Shown here piece after piece: positions 9,348 through 18,615 of a stretch of DNA of 64,000 nucleotides. Below the pieces are notes generated by a model. That model had not been told where the DNA came from and made no database searches. It worked only from the letters and a program-made list of their open reading frames with translations. The number at the start of each line of letters is the position of its first letter. The stretch's first letter is position 1. Origin of the DNA: UBA2206 sp049303905 (GTDB lineage Bacteria > Patescibacteriota > Minisyncoccia > Moranbacterales > UBA2206); the NCBI GenBank assembly GCA_049303905.1, contig JBAQNP010000005.1, positions 62,001-126,000 on the forward strand, in the 5' to 3' direction. The position numbers and the translations under genes were made by a program.

Positions 9348-10727
9348 TTAATTTACTGCATATAAAAGATCTTTTAAATGAGTGATTTCTTCTTCGAGCC
9401 TTTCATCTATTTTAATTTCTTTGGAAATTTTTTCATAAGCATGCATAGCTGTAGTATGATCGCGACCACCTAATTTATCACCAATTCCTGGGTAAGAGAA
9501 AGAAAGTTCAGTTCGCATAAGAAACATCGCTATTTGACGAGGCTTTACCACCTCTTGTTTTCTGTTTTTAGCTACTAAATCATCTGGGGATATTTCATAA
9601 AAATCAGAAACAGCCTTAATAATATGTTTATGATTAATGCCTTTTTTCTTACCACTAGAGATAATATCAGACAGAATTTGCTTTGTATAAGCTGAATCTA
9701 GTGATTTTTTGGTTAATTGAGCGCTTACAGATACACGATTTAGCGCACCTTCTAGCTCGCGAATATTGTTTTTAATGTTAGTGGCAATAAATTCTAGAGC
9801 CTCTTCGGTTATTTCTACTCCATTTTGAGCGGCTTTTATTTTTAAAATAGCTAGTCTAGTCTCAAGATCTGGCTTAGAAACATCTGCAATCATCCCACCT
9901 TCAAAGCGCGAACGCAGTCTTTCCTCAAGAATTTGAATGGCTTTAGGAGCGCGATCGCTAGAAAGAACTATTTGCTTATTGAGCTGGTAAAGATAATTAA
10001 AAATATGGAAAAATTCCTCCTGAGTCTTCTCTTTTCCGGAGATAAATTGGATATCATCAATAATAAGCAGGTCTATTTTTTGATAATATTCCTTAAATTC
10101 CTGAATTCTTTGATTTTTTATAGAATCTATTAAATCACTCGTGAATCTTTCGGAAGAAATGTATTTGACTCGAGTCTGAGGATTTATTTTTAGCGCCTCA
10201 TTACCAATAGATTGAATGAGATGGGTTTTTCCTAATCCTACGCCACCATAAATAAAAAGTGGATTATAGACATTTCCTAGGCTCTTTGAGACAGCATAGC
10301 AAGCAGCTCGAGCTAATTCATTACTTCCTCCGATAACAAAATTATCAAAGATATATTTTGGGTTTAAATTACTTTCTTGGCCTATTGGTGGCTTTTTTTC
10401 ATAAAAAATAGGTGATTTTTTGGGAGCTGAAACAGCATCGACGGTTATTTCTTTGTTTATTTTGGGAAAAGATTGGGTTGGACCGGAGGAAATCAAGCAA
10501 GAAACTGACTTTATATCATCCTGAATATTTTTCAAGGCTCTTAAAATATACAGATCGTACTTATTTTCGAGCCATTCTTTAGCAAAGCCATTTGGCACGC
10601 CAATAACCACATGGCCGTCCTTAAGGGAAAGAATAGAGGTGTTTTTAAACCAAGTGATAAAATTAGCCTTAGAAATAGAAAGTTCTATTTCTCCTAGGGC
10701 TGTTTGCCAAAGTTCCTCGTTGGTCAT
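9348..10727 (-). CDS. dnaA: Chromosomal replication initiator DnaA
   Basis: A 459-residue protein from the ATG at 10727 (MTNEELWQTALGEIE), preferred over an upstream in-frame start because domain I of DnaA begins like this. Domain III has Walker A GGVGLGKTHLIQSIG and Walker B LLIIDDIQFISGKEKTQEEFFHIFN. Domain IV ends with the DNA-binding signature GGRDHTTAMHAYEKI. It binds DnaA boxes and melts the origin. It forms a leftward unit with dnaN. Confidence 0.97.
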   Translation of the reverse strand: MTNEELWQTALGEIELSISKANFITWFKNTSILSLKDGHVVIGVPNGFAKEWLENKYDLYILRALKNIQDDIKSVSCLISSGPTQSFPKINKEITVDAVSAPKKSPIFYEKKPPIGQESNLNPKYIFDNFVIGGSNELARAACYAVSKSLGNVYNPLFIYGGVGLGKTHLIQSIGNEALKINPQTRVKYISSERFTSDLIDSIKNQRIQEFKEYYQKIDLLIIDDIQFISGKEKTQEEFFHIFNYLYQLNKQIVLSSDRAPKAIQILEERLRSRFEGGMIADVSKPDLETRLAILKIKAAQNGVEITEEALEFIATNIKNNIRELEGALNRVSVSAQLTKKSLDSAYTKQILSDIISSGKKKGINHKHIIKAVSDFYEISPDDLVAKNRKQEVVKPRQIAMFLMRTELSFSYPGIGDKLGGRDHTTAMHAYEKISKEIKIDERLEEEITHLKDLLYAVN

Positions 10728-10875
10728 TTTGTTGGTTAAGTTAATAAAGAAAGTTTTACTAAAAAAAGTATAACACAACTGAAAAATCTAGTCTAAGAAA
10801 AAAGGGGATAAAGGTGTTGACAACATGTGGATGACTATAATTAAATATATAATACAAAACAAAAAGAAATGCAAG

Positions 10876-10994
10876 TTTATCCCCCACCACTTCCGGGGCA
10901 AGGTTTTTTATAGGCAAAAATTTGATGCAAAGCATCGGCTACGCCTCTATTTTTACCCCACAACAATCTTTTTGTAGAAGTGGTGGGGGATAAA
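10876..10994. repeat. 119-bp element with perfect 18-bp terminal inverted repeats (copy A)
   Basis: The ends 10876-10893 and 10977-10994 are perfect inverted copies containing TATCCCCCACCACTT. A GGGG/CCCC pair inside could extend the stem. The element lies between divergent dnaA and rpmH. The same end sequence borders the element at 34305-34417, although the interiors differ. It could be a MITE-like insertion or a protein-binding site pair; TTTATCCCC also resembles a degenerate DnaA box. Confidence 0.7.
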
Positions 10995-11023
10995 TTGACT
11001 TTTTGCCTTTTAACTGGTAGAAT
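10995..11023 (+). promoter_or_regulatory. Promoter for rpmH-rnpA-yidC-jag
   Basis: TTGACT (10995-11000) and TAGAAT (11018-11023) are separated by 17 bp, beginning exactly where the right end of the inverted-repeat element stops. Transcription should start near 11030, about 22 nt before the rpmH ATG. Confidence 0.7.
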
Positions 11024-11051
11024 TTTAAATGAATTAACTAATAATAATAAA

Positions 11052-11186
11052 ATGAGCGTAACATACCAACCAAAAGCAGGCCGAAGAAAAAAAAGACACG
11101 GTTTTATCGAAAGAAACAGCACTAAAAACGGAAAAGCCGTCCTAAAAAGAAGAAGACAGGCTGGTCGAAAAAAACTATCCGTCTAA
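11052..11186 (+). CDS. rpmH: Ribosomal protein L34
   Basis: A 44-residue, extremely basic protein (MSVTYQPKAGRRKKRHGF, then KAVLKRRRQAGRKKLSV), the normal length and pattern for bL34. The ATG at 11052 is chosen over an upstream in-frame start because L34 begins here. First gene of the conserved rpmH-rnpA-yidC-jag string. No Shine-Dalgarno sequence is evident. Confidence 0.95.
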   Translation: MSVTYQPKAGRRKKRHGFIERNSTKNGKAVLKRRRQAGRKKLSV

Positions 11187-11196
11187 ATATAGTCCT

Positions 11197-11571
11197 ATGC
11201 TTCCCCGTAAAAACAGACTTATTCAGAAAAAAGATTTTGAGGTAATTAGTCGCACAGGTACCTTTTTTTCTTTTGGGGAAGTTTTTTTGAGGATAAGGAG
11301 GAATAATAGTGAAGAAACTAGAATAGGTTTTTCTGTTGGAATTAAGTTTTCTCCTAAAGCAGTGGAAAGAAATAAGGCTAAGCGACAGTTGCGAGAAATA
11401 TTTAGGAAAAATATAAAAAACATAGAAAAAGGCTTAGATATAATGGTTTCCCTTAAAAAAAGCAATAAAAAAGAATTTTCAAGTAATGATTTAGAGCAAG
11501 ATGTTTTGGCAGTATTAAAAAAAAGCAAAATTAATATAATTAATCTTTATAAATTTCTAAAACACATATGA
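11197..11571 (+). CDS. rnpA: Ribonuclease P protein component
   Basis: A 124-residue basic protein starting MLPRKNRLIQKKDFEVISRTG. The RNR signature appears as FSPKAVERNKAKRQLREIFRKN. It is the protein cofactor of RNase P, which trims tRNA 5' leaders. It lies 10 bp after rpmH and overlaps yidC by 4 bp (ATGA). I did not find the RNase P RNA in this window. Confidence 0.93.
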   Translation: MLPRKNRLIQKKDFEVISRTGTFFSFGEVFLRIRRNNSEETRIGFSVGIKFSPKAVERNKAKRQLREIFRKNIKNIEKGLDIMVSLKKSNKKEFSSNDLEQDVLAVLKKSKINIINLYKFLKHI

Positions 11572-12329
11572 TATCTTTTTTATTTGGGGAAACTGTTTAT
11601 AGGCCGATTTATAACTTTCTTATTTTTGTTTATAATATTATCCCGCTACATGATTTTGGTGTGGCAATTATTGTGGTAACCTTGGTTTTGAAGTTTCTTT
11701 TGATTCCACTCAGCAAAAAACAAATTCAATCACAGAAAAAAATGCAAGAAATGCAACCAAAAATCAAAGAAATTCAAGAAAAACACAAAAATGATAAGGA
11801 AAAACAAAGCCGAGCCTTGATGGAATTTTATAAAACAAACAAAACTAACCCATTTTCCGGTTGTTTGCCAACAATTTTCCAGCTTATTTTTCTAATTGCT
11901 ATTTATCAAGTATTATTTAATATTTCTAAAGCAGGACTATTAGTAGATCCAAAAGAGTTATATTCATTTATTCCAAATCCGGGGCAAATTAATCAATATT
12001 TTTTAGGAATTATTGATCTTTCAAAAACTATTAATTTAAGTCAGATAGATATCCGGGTTGTTCCCCAGATAATTCTTATCATTTTGGCGGCATTGGCTCA
12101 ATATGTGCAAATAAAAATGATGACGCCTAAAATGAACATACAAAATAAAAAATCAGAGCCGGATATGTCGCAGATAATGTCAAAACAAATGATGTACCTT
12201 GGGCCTCTTCTAACTTTATTTATCGGCATAAAGTTTCCGGCTGGACTGGCTCTCTATTGGCTTGTTTCGACGATTTTTGCTATAATTCAGCAGACGAAAG
12301 TGTTAGAAAAGGAAAAGACTAATAGTTAA
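11568..12329 (+). CDS. yidC: Membrane protein insertase YidC/Oxa1
   Basis: A 253-residue insertase, short like Gram-positive-type YidC without the large periplasmic domain. Seen: a first transmembrane segment near residues 30-50 (FGVAIIVVTLVLKFLLIPLSKKQIQSQKKMQEMQPKI, the typical positively charged coiled hairpin following), NPFSGCLPTIFQLIFLIAIYQVLF, a third helix RVVPQIILIILAALAQYVQIKMMTP and a C-terminal FPAGLALYWLVSTIFAIIQQ. It inserts membrane proteins alone or with SecYEG. ATGA overlap with rnpA. Confidence 0.95.
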   Translation: MISFLFGETVYRPIYNFLIFVYNIIPLHDFGVAIIVVTLVLKFLLIPLSKKQIQSQKKMQEMQPKIKEIQEKHKNDKEKQSRALMEFYKTNKTNPFSGCLPTIFQLIFLIAIYQVLFNISKAGLLVDPKELYSFIPNPGQINQYFLGIIDLSKTINLSQIDIRVVPQIILIILAALAQYVQIKMMTPKMNIQNKKSEPDMSQIMSKQMMYLGPLLTLFIGIKFPAGLALYWLVSTIFAIIQQTKVLEKEKTNS

Positions 12330-12343
12330 TATTTTTAAATAAT

Positions 12344-12832
12344 ATGGAAAACGAGAATATAACGTCCGAAATAAAGGAAGAAATAAAAAAAGCTATTGAA
12401 GAATTAGTTCTGAAAATGGGATTTTTTTGTGAGGTTGAAATTATAGAAACTCAAAACCAAGAGCAGGAAGAATTAGTCTTTAATATTAAAACACAAGAGT
12501 CAAGTTATTTAATCGGACAATATGGAGTAAATCTTCAGGCTTTGCAACATATGGCCAGAATAATTTTTCGTGGAAAAACCGAAAATAAAGCCAATTTTAC
12601 CCTAGACGTTAACTCTTATCGACAAGAAAAAAATGAATCTGTTTTTGCTCTAGCAAAAAATATGTCCGAAACAGCTCTTCGGGAGGGGCGTGCGGTGGTT
12701 ATGCGTCCAATGTCACCATATGAAAGACGACTTGTGCATATGGAACTGGCTAAAAATGACCAAATTAAAACTGAAAGTATCGGCGAAGGAGAAGATCGAA
12801 GAGTGGTCATCAAACCAGCTAGCCTTGCCTAG
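12344..12832 (+). CDS. jag: Jag/KhpB-like KH-R3H RNA-binding protein
   Basis: A 162-residue protein with a KH domain (SSYLIGQYGVNLQALQHMARII, about residues 60-80) and a C-terminal R3H domain (RAVVMRPMSPYERRLVHMELA, then SIGEGEDRRVVIKP). The partner of yidC in most bacteria. Family knowledge: KhpB binds RNA and influences cell elongation. The N-terminal Jag segment is short. Confidence 0.92.
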   Translation: MENENITSEIKEEIKKAIEELVLKMGFFCEVEIIETQNQEQEELVFNIKTQESSYLIGQYGVNLQALQHMARIIFRGKTENKANFTLDVNSYRQEKNESVFALAKNMSETALREGRAVVMRPMSPYERRLVHMELAKNDQIKTESIGEGEDRRVVIKPASLA

Positions 12833-12870
12833 TTCTTGCGAAGCATTAATCAAATAGAGACACAGAGTCA

Positions 12871-13019
12871 CTAAAGAATTAAATTTTTTTCAAAATTAAA
12901 CTCGAACTCTTAATTTTATAACCAAAAATTGCCCTCAATCGACGGCTGCCAATGGAAATTTTTGGATAAAATTCGAGCTCTTAAACAAAAATTTTGTAAA
13001 AAAATTAATTCTTTAGTAG
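12871..13019. repeat. About 150-bp imperfect palindrome downstream of jag
   Basis: The left arm (from ACTAAAGAATTAAATTTTTT at about 12870) and the right arm (ending TTAATTCTTTAGT at about 13017) are imperfect inverted copies over roughly 60 bp each, including CTCGAACTCTTAATTTTAT against ATAAAATTCGAGCTCTTAA. It occupies most of the gap before the glycan cluster. A folded RNA from it could act as a bidirectional terminator, but it is longer than usual and looks MITE-like. Confidence 0.6.
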
Positions 13020-13087
13020 TTTGAATATAATTTTTAGAATTATTCGTAGATTAGTATATTTGTATTTGATTAGTAATTCGTAAGTAT

Positions 13088-14509
13088 ATGGTTATAGCAA
13101 GAAAAATAGCGTATAACGTTCTGGTTAGTAGTTTTTCTAAAGTTCTCTCGACTATTTTAGCGCTACTTTCTATTGGATTAATTACGAGATATCTTGGACA
13201 AGAGGGTTTTGGAAATTATGCCACCGTGTTGGCGTTTTTATCTTTTTTCACCGCCATTGCTGATCTTGGGCTTTATTCTACTGTTACTCGAGAAATTTCT
13301 CGTGAAGGGGCGGACGAAAAGAAAATTATTGGTAATGTTTTTGCTTTGCGATTGGGAATTTCTTTTATTGTTATGCTACTGGCGCCTGTAATTGTTTTTT
13401 TCTTTCCTTATCCGACGGAGGTTAAACAAGCAATTATGATAGTGGCGTTGTCCTTTCTTTTTTCTTCATCCTATCAAGTATTAAATGGGGTGTTTCAAAA
13501 AAACCTTGCCATGGACAAAGTGGCAATTTCTGAATTAACCGGGAAAATTATTCAGGTGCTGTTTGTTTTTTGTGCTATAAAACTTAACCTGAGTTTTCTT
13601 TGGATCATGGCTTCACTTCTGTTTAATATGATGATTAGTTTTTCTTTAATATATCTTTTTTCTAAGAAATATATTTCTTTTTCTCTTAAATTTGATCTAA
13701 TTTATTGGAAGAAATTTATAAAAGAATCTTATCCCTTGGGAATTGCTGCGATTATTAGTTTTGTTTATTTTAAAATTGACACGATCCTTTTATCAGTTTT
13801 GAAAACTAGCGCGGAAGTTGGAATATATAACGTGGCCTATAAGGTGATCGAAAACATCATTTTTTTTCCAGCTATGATAGTCGGGTTGGTTTTTCCAATT
13901 ATATCGAAAAACATTTTTTCTGATCAAGCACGTTTTTGGGATATTTCTAATAAAACTTTTAAGGTTTTTTGGCTTTTTGTTATCCCCTTGATTGTGGGTA
14001 CGATGTTTCTTTCAGATGGAATTGTTGAGCTCATTGGAGGGAAGGGATTTTTTGCTTCAGGAATAGTTCTTCGTATTCTGGTTTTTTCTTTGGTGTGTAT
14101 GTTTTTTAGTAATTTATTTAATGTCATTTTAATTTCTGGCAACAAGCAAAAAAAATTAATGACAGTTATGATTTTAGCCGCCATTTTTAATGTAGGGGCT
14201 AATCTAATTTTTATCCCGATTTATTCTTATATAGCATCGGCAATAATTTCTGTGACAACGGAACTTTTTGTGACCATAGCTACGCTTTATATTATAATTA
14301 AGGATCTAAAATATTTTCCCAAAGTGGAAAAATTTTGGGCGATTGTTTTTTCTGGCGTGGTGATGGCAATTTATTTTTTCGCCTTTTCTAAAATTAACTT
14401 TTTTCTCTTAGCTTTTTCTGGGACGGCCGTCTATGCTTTGGCTATCTGGTTATCAAAAGCAGTTGAGATCAAGGAAATTGCTAGTATAATTAGCAAAAAT
14501 ACAAAATGA
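13088..14509 (+). CDS. Polysaccharide flippase (Wzx/MOP family)
   Basis: A 473-residue, very hydrophobic protein with about 12-14 membrane helices. The N-terminus ARKIAYNVLVSSFSKVLSTILALLSIGLITRYLGQEGFGNYA is the typical start of MOP-superfamily flippases (RfbX/Wzx). It would move lipid-linked oligosaccharides across the membrane. First gene of a tight operon: its stop overlaps the next start by 4 bp. Confidence 0.9.
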   Translation: MVIARKIAYNVLVSSFSKVLSTILALLSIGLITRYLGQEGFGNYATVLAFLSFFTAIADLGLYSTVTREISREGADEKKIIGNVFALRLGISFIVMLLAPVIVFFFPYPTEVKQAIMIVALSFLFSSSYQVLNGVFQKNLAMDKVAISELTGKIIQVLFVFCAIKLNLSFLWIMASLLFNMMISFSLIYLFSKKYISFSLKFDLIYWKKFIKESYPLGIAAIISFVYFKIDTILLSVLKTSAEVGIYNVAYKVIENIIFFPAMIVGLVFPIISKNIFSDQARFWDISNKTFKVFWLFVIPLIVGTMFLSDGIVELIGGKGFFASGIVLRILVFSLVCMFFSNLFNVILISGNKQKKLMTVMILAAIFNVGANLIFIPIYSYIASAIISVTTELFVTIATLYIIIKDLKYFPKVEKFWAIVFSGVVMAIYFFAFSKINFFLLAFSGTAVYALAIWLSKAVEIKEIASIISKNTK

Positions 14510-15363
14510 GCACACCTAAGGTTTTCATAATAATTCTAAATTATAACGGGCAAAACTTTTTGAAAAAAACACTCGCCAGTGTTTTTCAGGTGGATTATCC
14601 AAATTTTGAAATAGTTTTAGTGGATAATAATTCCAAGGACGGATCTTTTGAAGAGGCGCGCAGAGTTTTCCCAAAAATAGCTTGCATAAAAAACAGCGAA
14701 AATCTTGGTTTTTCTGCTGGCAACAATATTGGAATTGAATATGCGCTGGAGCGCTTGGCGGATTATATTTTACTTTTAAATTATGATACAACAGTTAGGA
14801 AAAATTTCCTTCGACCACTAGTTGATCTTATGGAGGGTGATGAAAAAACTGGAATTAGTAGCCCGGTGATTTTTGAAGGAGAAAGTTCTAATATTTGGTT
14901 TTCAGGAGGAAAAATTGATTGGTTTAAAATGAAAACAGAACACAAAAAAGAATCTATAAAAGAAAATAATTTTCAATCAGATTATATTGCCGGTTGCGCT
15001 ATGATGATCAAAAAAGAAGTTTTCAAAAAAATAGGTCTTTTAGATGAAGATTATTTTTTATATTGGGAAGACGCAGATTTTAGTGTCCGAGCTAAAAGGG
15101 CTGGATATAAATTAGCAGTTTGCGCGCGCAGTCAGATCAGCCATTTGGAAAAAAGCCAAGAAAAAAAAGCTAACAAAATTTATTGGCTGGTGCTGTCAGG
15201 GCTGATTTTTTTCAAAAAAAACTCACCTACCTATTTGCAACCGTGGATTTTTTTCTATGTTTTATTGCGTAAGATAAAAAATAAAAGAGATATAAAGCGC
15301 CAAAAAACTTCATTCAATGAGTCAGTGCAAAAAGCATATAGAGATTTTAAAAAAGTAAGTTAA
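14506..15363 (+). CDS. GT2 family glycosyltransferase (rhamnosyltransferase-like)
   Basis: A 285-residue GT-A enzyme. It begins PKVFIIILNYNGQNFLKKTLASVFQ with VDNNSKDGS; the metal-binding region is NYDTTVRKN where a DxD is expected, and YFLYWEDADFSVRAKRAGYKL is the acceptor-side motif common in rhamnosyltransferase-like GT2 proteins. It transfers a sugar from a nucleotide donor to a growing glycan. ATGA overlap with the flippase gene. Donor and acceptor are not predictable from sequence alone. Confidence 0.88.
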   Translation: MSTPKVFIIILNYNGQNFLKKTLASVFQVDYPNFEIVLVDNNSKDGSFEEARRVFPKIACIKNSENLGFSAGNNIGIEYALERLADYILLLNYDTTVRKNFLRPLVDLMEGDEKTGISSPVIFEGESSNIWFSGGKIDWFKMKTEHKKESIKENNFQSDYIAGCAMMIKKEVFKKIGLLDEDYFLYWEDADFSVRAKRAGYKLAVCARSQISHLEKSQEKKANKIYWLVLSGLIFFKKNSPTYLQPWIFFYVLLRKIKNKRDIKRQKTSFNESVQKAYRDFKKVS

Positions 15364-15366
15364 TTT

Positions 15367-16104
15367 TTGATGATCTCCATTATAATTGTTAACTATCGCA
15401 GTAAGACATATTTAGATAAGTGTTTGTTTTCAATAGACAAGCATTCTTTTAATGAGGACTTAGAAATTATTGTGATTAACAATGATCAAAAAGAAAAATT
15501 GATGGATTTGGTTGAAAGATATCCTAGAGTCAAGCTATATCAAAATAAAAAAAATATGGGATTTGGCGCTGCTTGTAATTTTGGAGCACGAAAGGCGCAA
15601 GGAGAAAAGCTTCTCTTTTTAAATCCCGACACTCAATTTCTAAATAATTATATAAGAGAAATTTTAATTAAAATACAAAAATATCAGAATGTTGCCATAA
15701 TAGGCCCGAGATTAATAACGGACGAAGGAAAAACGCAAGAATGGAGTACTGGTAAAGAAACAAATTTTATTCAAATAATAAAAAATAATTTATGGATGAC
15801 GGAAAGTCGTTATTTTTGGGAAAGTAAAAATGATATTTTTGTCGATTGGGTGAGTGGAGCGGCAATGTTTATCAAAAAAGATGTTTTTGATAAAATAGGT
15901 GGGTTTGATGAAAAATTTTTCATGTATGGAGAGGACATGGATTTGTGTGCTCAAGCAAGAGAGTTAGGATATGATATTTTATATTCTCCAGAACTTACAA
16001 TATTGCACAGTGGAGGGAAAAGTCGGAAAAGCTTAATTAAGCAAAAAATTCAATTTTTTAAATCATCTCTCTACTATTTAGCGAAAAGACGGCTTAAAAA
16101 ATAA
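15367..16104 (+). CDS. GT2 family glycosyltransferase
   Basis: A 245-residue GT-A enzyme similar in layout to its neighbour: MMISIIIVNYRSKTYLDKCLFSI, NKKNMGFGAACNFGARKAQGEKLLFLNPDTQF (NPD in the metal-binding position), WVSGAAMFIKKDVFDKIGGFDEKFFMYGEDMDLCAQARELGY. It probably adds another sugar to the same repeat unit. It follows the previous gene by 3 bp. Confidence 0.88.
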   Translation: MMISIIIVNYRSKTYLDKCLFSIDKHSFNEDLEIIVINNDQKEKLMDLVERYPRVKLYQNKKNMGFGAACNFGARKAQGEKLLFLNPDTQFLNNYIREILIKIQKYQNVAIIGPRLITDEGKTQEWSTGKETNFIQIIKNNLWMTESRYFWESKNDIFVDWVSGAAMFIKKDVFDKIGGFDEKFFMYGEDMDLCAQARELGYDILYSPELTILHSGGKSRKSLIKQKIQFFKSSLYYLAKRRLKK

Positions 16105-16108
16105 AACA

Positions 16109-17362
16109 ATGTTATTTAATTTTTTCTTATTATTATGTTTTTACCTACCTTTTCAAATTGCGCTTAATCCAACGCAGGGTGTTGATTTGGCTTCGAGTAG
16201 AATTTTTATTTTAATCCTATTCTTTTTTTGGGCTTATGATAAGATAAAAAATAAGAAAAAAATAATTTTTAATACTCAAGCAAAAGCAATTCTAGTTCTT
16301 CTTTTCTTGAGTTGTGTTTCTTTGTTTTTTGCTCAAAATTATCTTTGGTCGGCAAGAAAACTAGCTTATTTATTTTCCATTTTTCCGCTTTATTTTGTGG
16401 CGAAAGATATTCTAACCAGCAGAGAAAGGATGATAAAAACCTTAACGGTTTTGGTTTTATCAGCTTCTTTAGCTTCTATCATTGGAATTATCCAATTTTC
16501 TTCGCAATTTTTTTGGAGCCACGAAGAAATTTCAAATTTCTATTTAAATTTTATCGGACCAATTTTCTGGGGAGAAAATTTGGCACAAATGGTGGCAAGA
16601 TATCCAAGTTTTTTAGTAGGGGTCTCTGGGCAGAATTATTTTCGCTCAATTGCCGTCTTCCCAGATCCTCATGCTTTCTCGCTATTTTTGGGAATGGTGC
16701 TACCGTTTTCTGTGATACTGTTTTTTAGCTCAAAAAAGAAAATTCTGTGGGTATTTTCTTTTGGAGTTATTTTTGTGGCAAATATCTTGACTTTCTCGCG
16801 TGGTGGGTATGTGGCAATAGCTATGGGATTGGCAATATTTATTTTTGTTTTCTGGAAAAGAATGATTTGGAAACATAGGATAGTATCGAGTTTGATGGTG
16901 ATATTTTTTATTTTAATGTTTTCGGTTCCTGGGCCAGTTTCACAGAGATTTGTTTCAAGTTTTGATTCATATGAAGGTTCGAATATGGGAAGAATCGCAA
17001 TGTGGCAAAAATCATGGGAAATAATCCAGAAGAAGCCATTTTTTGGCACAGGGATTGGCAACTTTTCTCTAGAGGTGGATAATGAAATAAATTATAGGAA
17101 TCCAATCTATGCCCACAATACGTATCTAGACATTGCAGTTGAAACGGGAATACTATCTGGTTTAGTGTGGATATTTGTTTCGCTTATAACATTTTGGAAT
17201 TTTTGGGTTTTTTCTAAAAAAGATATGATATATAGTGGATTTTTCACAAGCCTAGCTGTTTTTTCTGTTCATTCCCTGGTTGAAACTGGTCTTTATTCTC
17301 CTATTATCCTTGCTTTATTTCTAGTCACTATTAGTTTTTATCCGAAATATGAAAAAAAATAA
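16109..17362 (+). CDS. O-antigen ligase/polymerase-like membrane protein (Wzy/WaaL)
   Basis: A 417-residue polytopic membrane protein. The long extracytoplasmic segment includes GRIAMWQKSWEIIQKKPFFGTGIGNFSLEV and NPIYAHNTYLDIAVETGILSGLVWIF, the pattern of the O-antigen ligase (Wzy_C) family. It would polymerise glycan repeat units or ligate them to a carrier outside the membrane. It overlaps the next gene, a paralogue in function, by 14 bp. Confidence 0.85.
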   Translation: MLFNFFLLLCFYLPFQIALNPTQGVDLASSRIFILILFFFWAYDKIKNKKKIIFNTQAKAILVLLFLSCVSLFFAQNYLWSARKLAYLFSIFPLYFVAKDILTSRERMIKTLTVLVLSASLASIIGIIQFSSQFFWSHEEISNFYLNFIGPIFWGENLAQMVARYPSFLVGVSGQNYFRSIAVFPDPHAFSLFLGMVLPFSVILFFSSKKKILWVFSFGVIFVANILTFSRGGYVAIAMGLAIFIFVFWKRMIWKHRIVSSLMVIFFILMFSVPGPVSQRFVSSFDSYEGSNMGRIAMWQKSWEIIQKKPFFGTGIGNFSLEVDNEINYRNPIYAHNTYLDIAVETGILSGLVWIFVSLITFWNFWVFSKKDMIYSGFFTSLAVFSVHSLVETGLYSPIILALFLVTISFYPKYEKK

Positions 17363-18497
17363 AATATTAGAAAACTTAATTTATTTGGCAATATTTTTTA
17401 TCCCGCTTTATTTAGTGAAGATTAGAATGGGGTTTTTGCCGACGAATATTTTAGAAATAATGATCGGAGCAATTTTTTTGCTCTGGGTTTTTAGTGATAA
17501 GAAGAAAATAAAAGTCAGAAAGTTTTTTGTTGGATATAAAAAGTATATTATTTTTGGCGGAATGATGTTTTCGGGAATTTTACTTTCAACTTTTTTTAGC
17601 GGAAACCAATTGCAATCGTGGGGAATAATAAAAAGTTGGTTTTTGATGCCACTAGCTTTATTTTTTCTTGCTTGGAATATAATAGAAAAAGAAAAAATAA
17701 AAAATGTTTTTTTAGTATATTTCTTTTCGGCAATTGCGGTGGCAATTATTTCCTTAGGATATTTTATATTAAATCAATTAACTTACGATGGACGATTAGC
17801 TGGGATATTTAACTCTCCAAATTATCTAGCTATGTATTTAGCGCCGGCAATTATAATCGCGCTAGCTCAAGCCAAAAGCTTTAGAATCTTTATAGGTCTA
17901 ATTTTTATTTTAATTGCTTTTTATTTCACTTATTCCTATGCAGCTTGGGCTTCAGTTGTTGCTACTTTTATAATTATAATGTTTATCAAAAAAAACATTT
18001 CTTTCAAAAAAATAGCCTTAATCAGTATTACAACCTTACTGCTTTTATTTTCTCAATTAAACAATAAAAAATTCACGGATTTATTAGTAAATGACCAGCG
18101 CTCATCCTTGGCTTCTCGCATAATGATCTGGAAAGCTTCGGAAAAAATGATTGAGGATAGTTTTGTTTTTGGTATCGGGCCAGGTAATTTTCAAAAAATG
18201 TATTTAGAATATCAAAAATTTTATCCGCCATATTTAGAATGGGCGGTGCCACATCCAAATAATTTATATTTAACCTGGTGGCTTTATGGCGGGATATTAG
18301 GCTTGATGGGTTTTTTAGGTTTGGCATTCTCATTTTTGCGAGATATCTTTAAGAGATCAAAAAAAGAGCCTAGACAGGTTCTTTTTGTGGCTCTCGGTAT
18401 AATGCTAGTCATTCTAAGTCACGGAATTTTTGACACAACTTACTTCAAAAATGATTTAGCAATTGTTTTTTGGTTGAATTTTTTAGTTCTAAAATAG
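17349..18497 (+). CDS. Second O-antigen ligase/polymerase-like membrane protein
   Basis: A 382-residue polytopic protein. It has the same family signature as its neighbour: SLASRIMIWKASEKMIEDSFVFGIGPGNFQKMYLEYQKFYPPYLEWAVPHPNNLYLTWWLYGGILGLMGF. Two such proteins in a row suggest separate polymerase and ligase roles (for example chain growth, then transfer to protein or lipid). This division of labour is inference. Confidence 0.85.
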   Translation: MKKNKILENLIYLAIFFIPLYLVKIRMGFLPTNILEIMIGAIFLLWVFSDKKKIKVRKFFVGYKKYIIFGGMMFSGILLSTFFSGNQLQSWGIIKSWFLMPLALFFLAWNIIEKEKIKNVFLVYFFSAIAVAIISLGYFILNQLTYDGRLAGIFNSPNYLAMYLAPAIIIALAQAKSFRIFIGLIFILIAFYFTYSYAAWASVVATFIIIMFIKKNISFKKIALISITTLLLLFSQLNNKKFTDLLVNDQRSSLASRIMIWKASEKMIEDSFVFGIGPGNFQKMYLEYQKFYPPYLEWAVPHPNNLYLTWWLYGGILGLMGFLGLAFSFLRDIFKRSKKEPRQVLFVALGIMLVILSHGIFDTTYFKNDLAIVFWLNFLVLK

Positions 18498-18508
18498 TTC
18501 CTTTCTCT

Positions 18509-18585
18509 GTCATTCCTGCGAAAGCAGGAATCTAGTGTAGAAACTTAGTGATTTGAGACTGGATTCCTGCTTTCGCAGGAATGAC
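18509..18585. repeat. 77-bp GTCAT...ATGAC palindromic repeat
   Basis: Two perfect 24-bp inverted arms (18509-18532 and 18562-18585) contain TTCCTGCGAAAGCAGGAA, itself palindromic. It belongs to the group of repeats in this window that begin GTCAT and end ATGAC. It lies between convergent genes and may also serve as a terminator. Confidence 0.8.
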
Positions 18586-18615
18586 AATATACACAAGCCC
18601 TTCAGGAGGGCTAAA

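Noticed and set aside
10877..11122. ORF antisense to rpmH
   Set aside because: It overlaps the certain L34 gene, its promoter and the inverted-repeat element; shadow frame.
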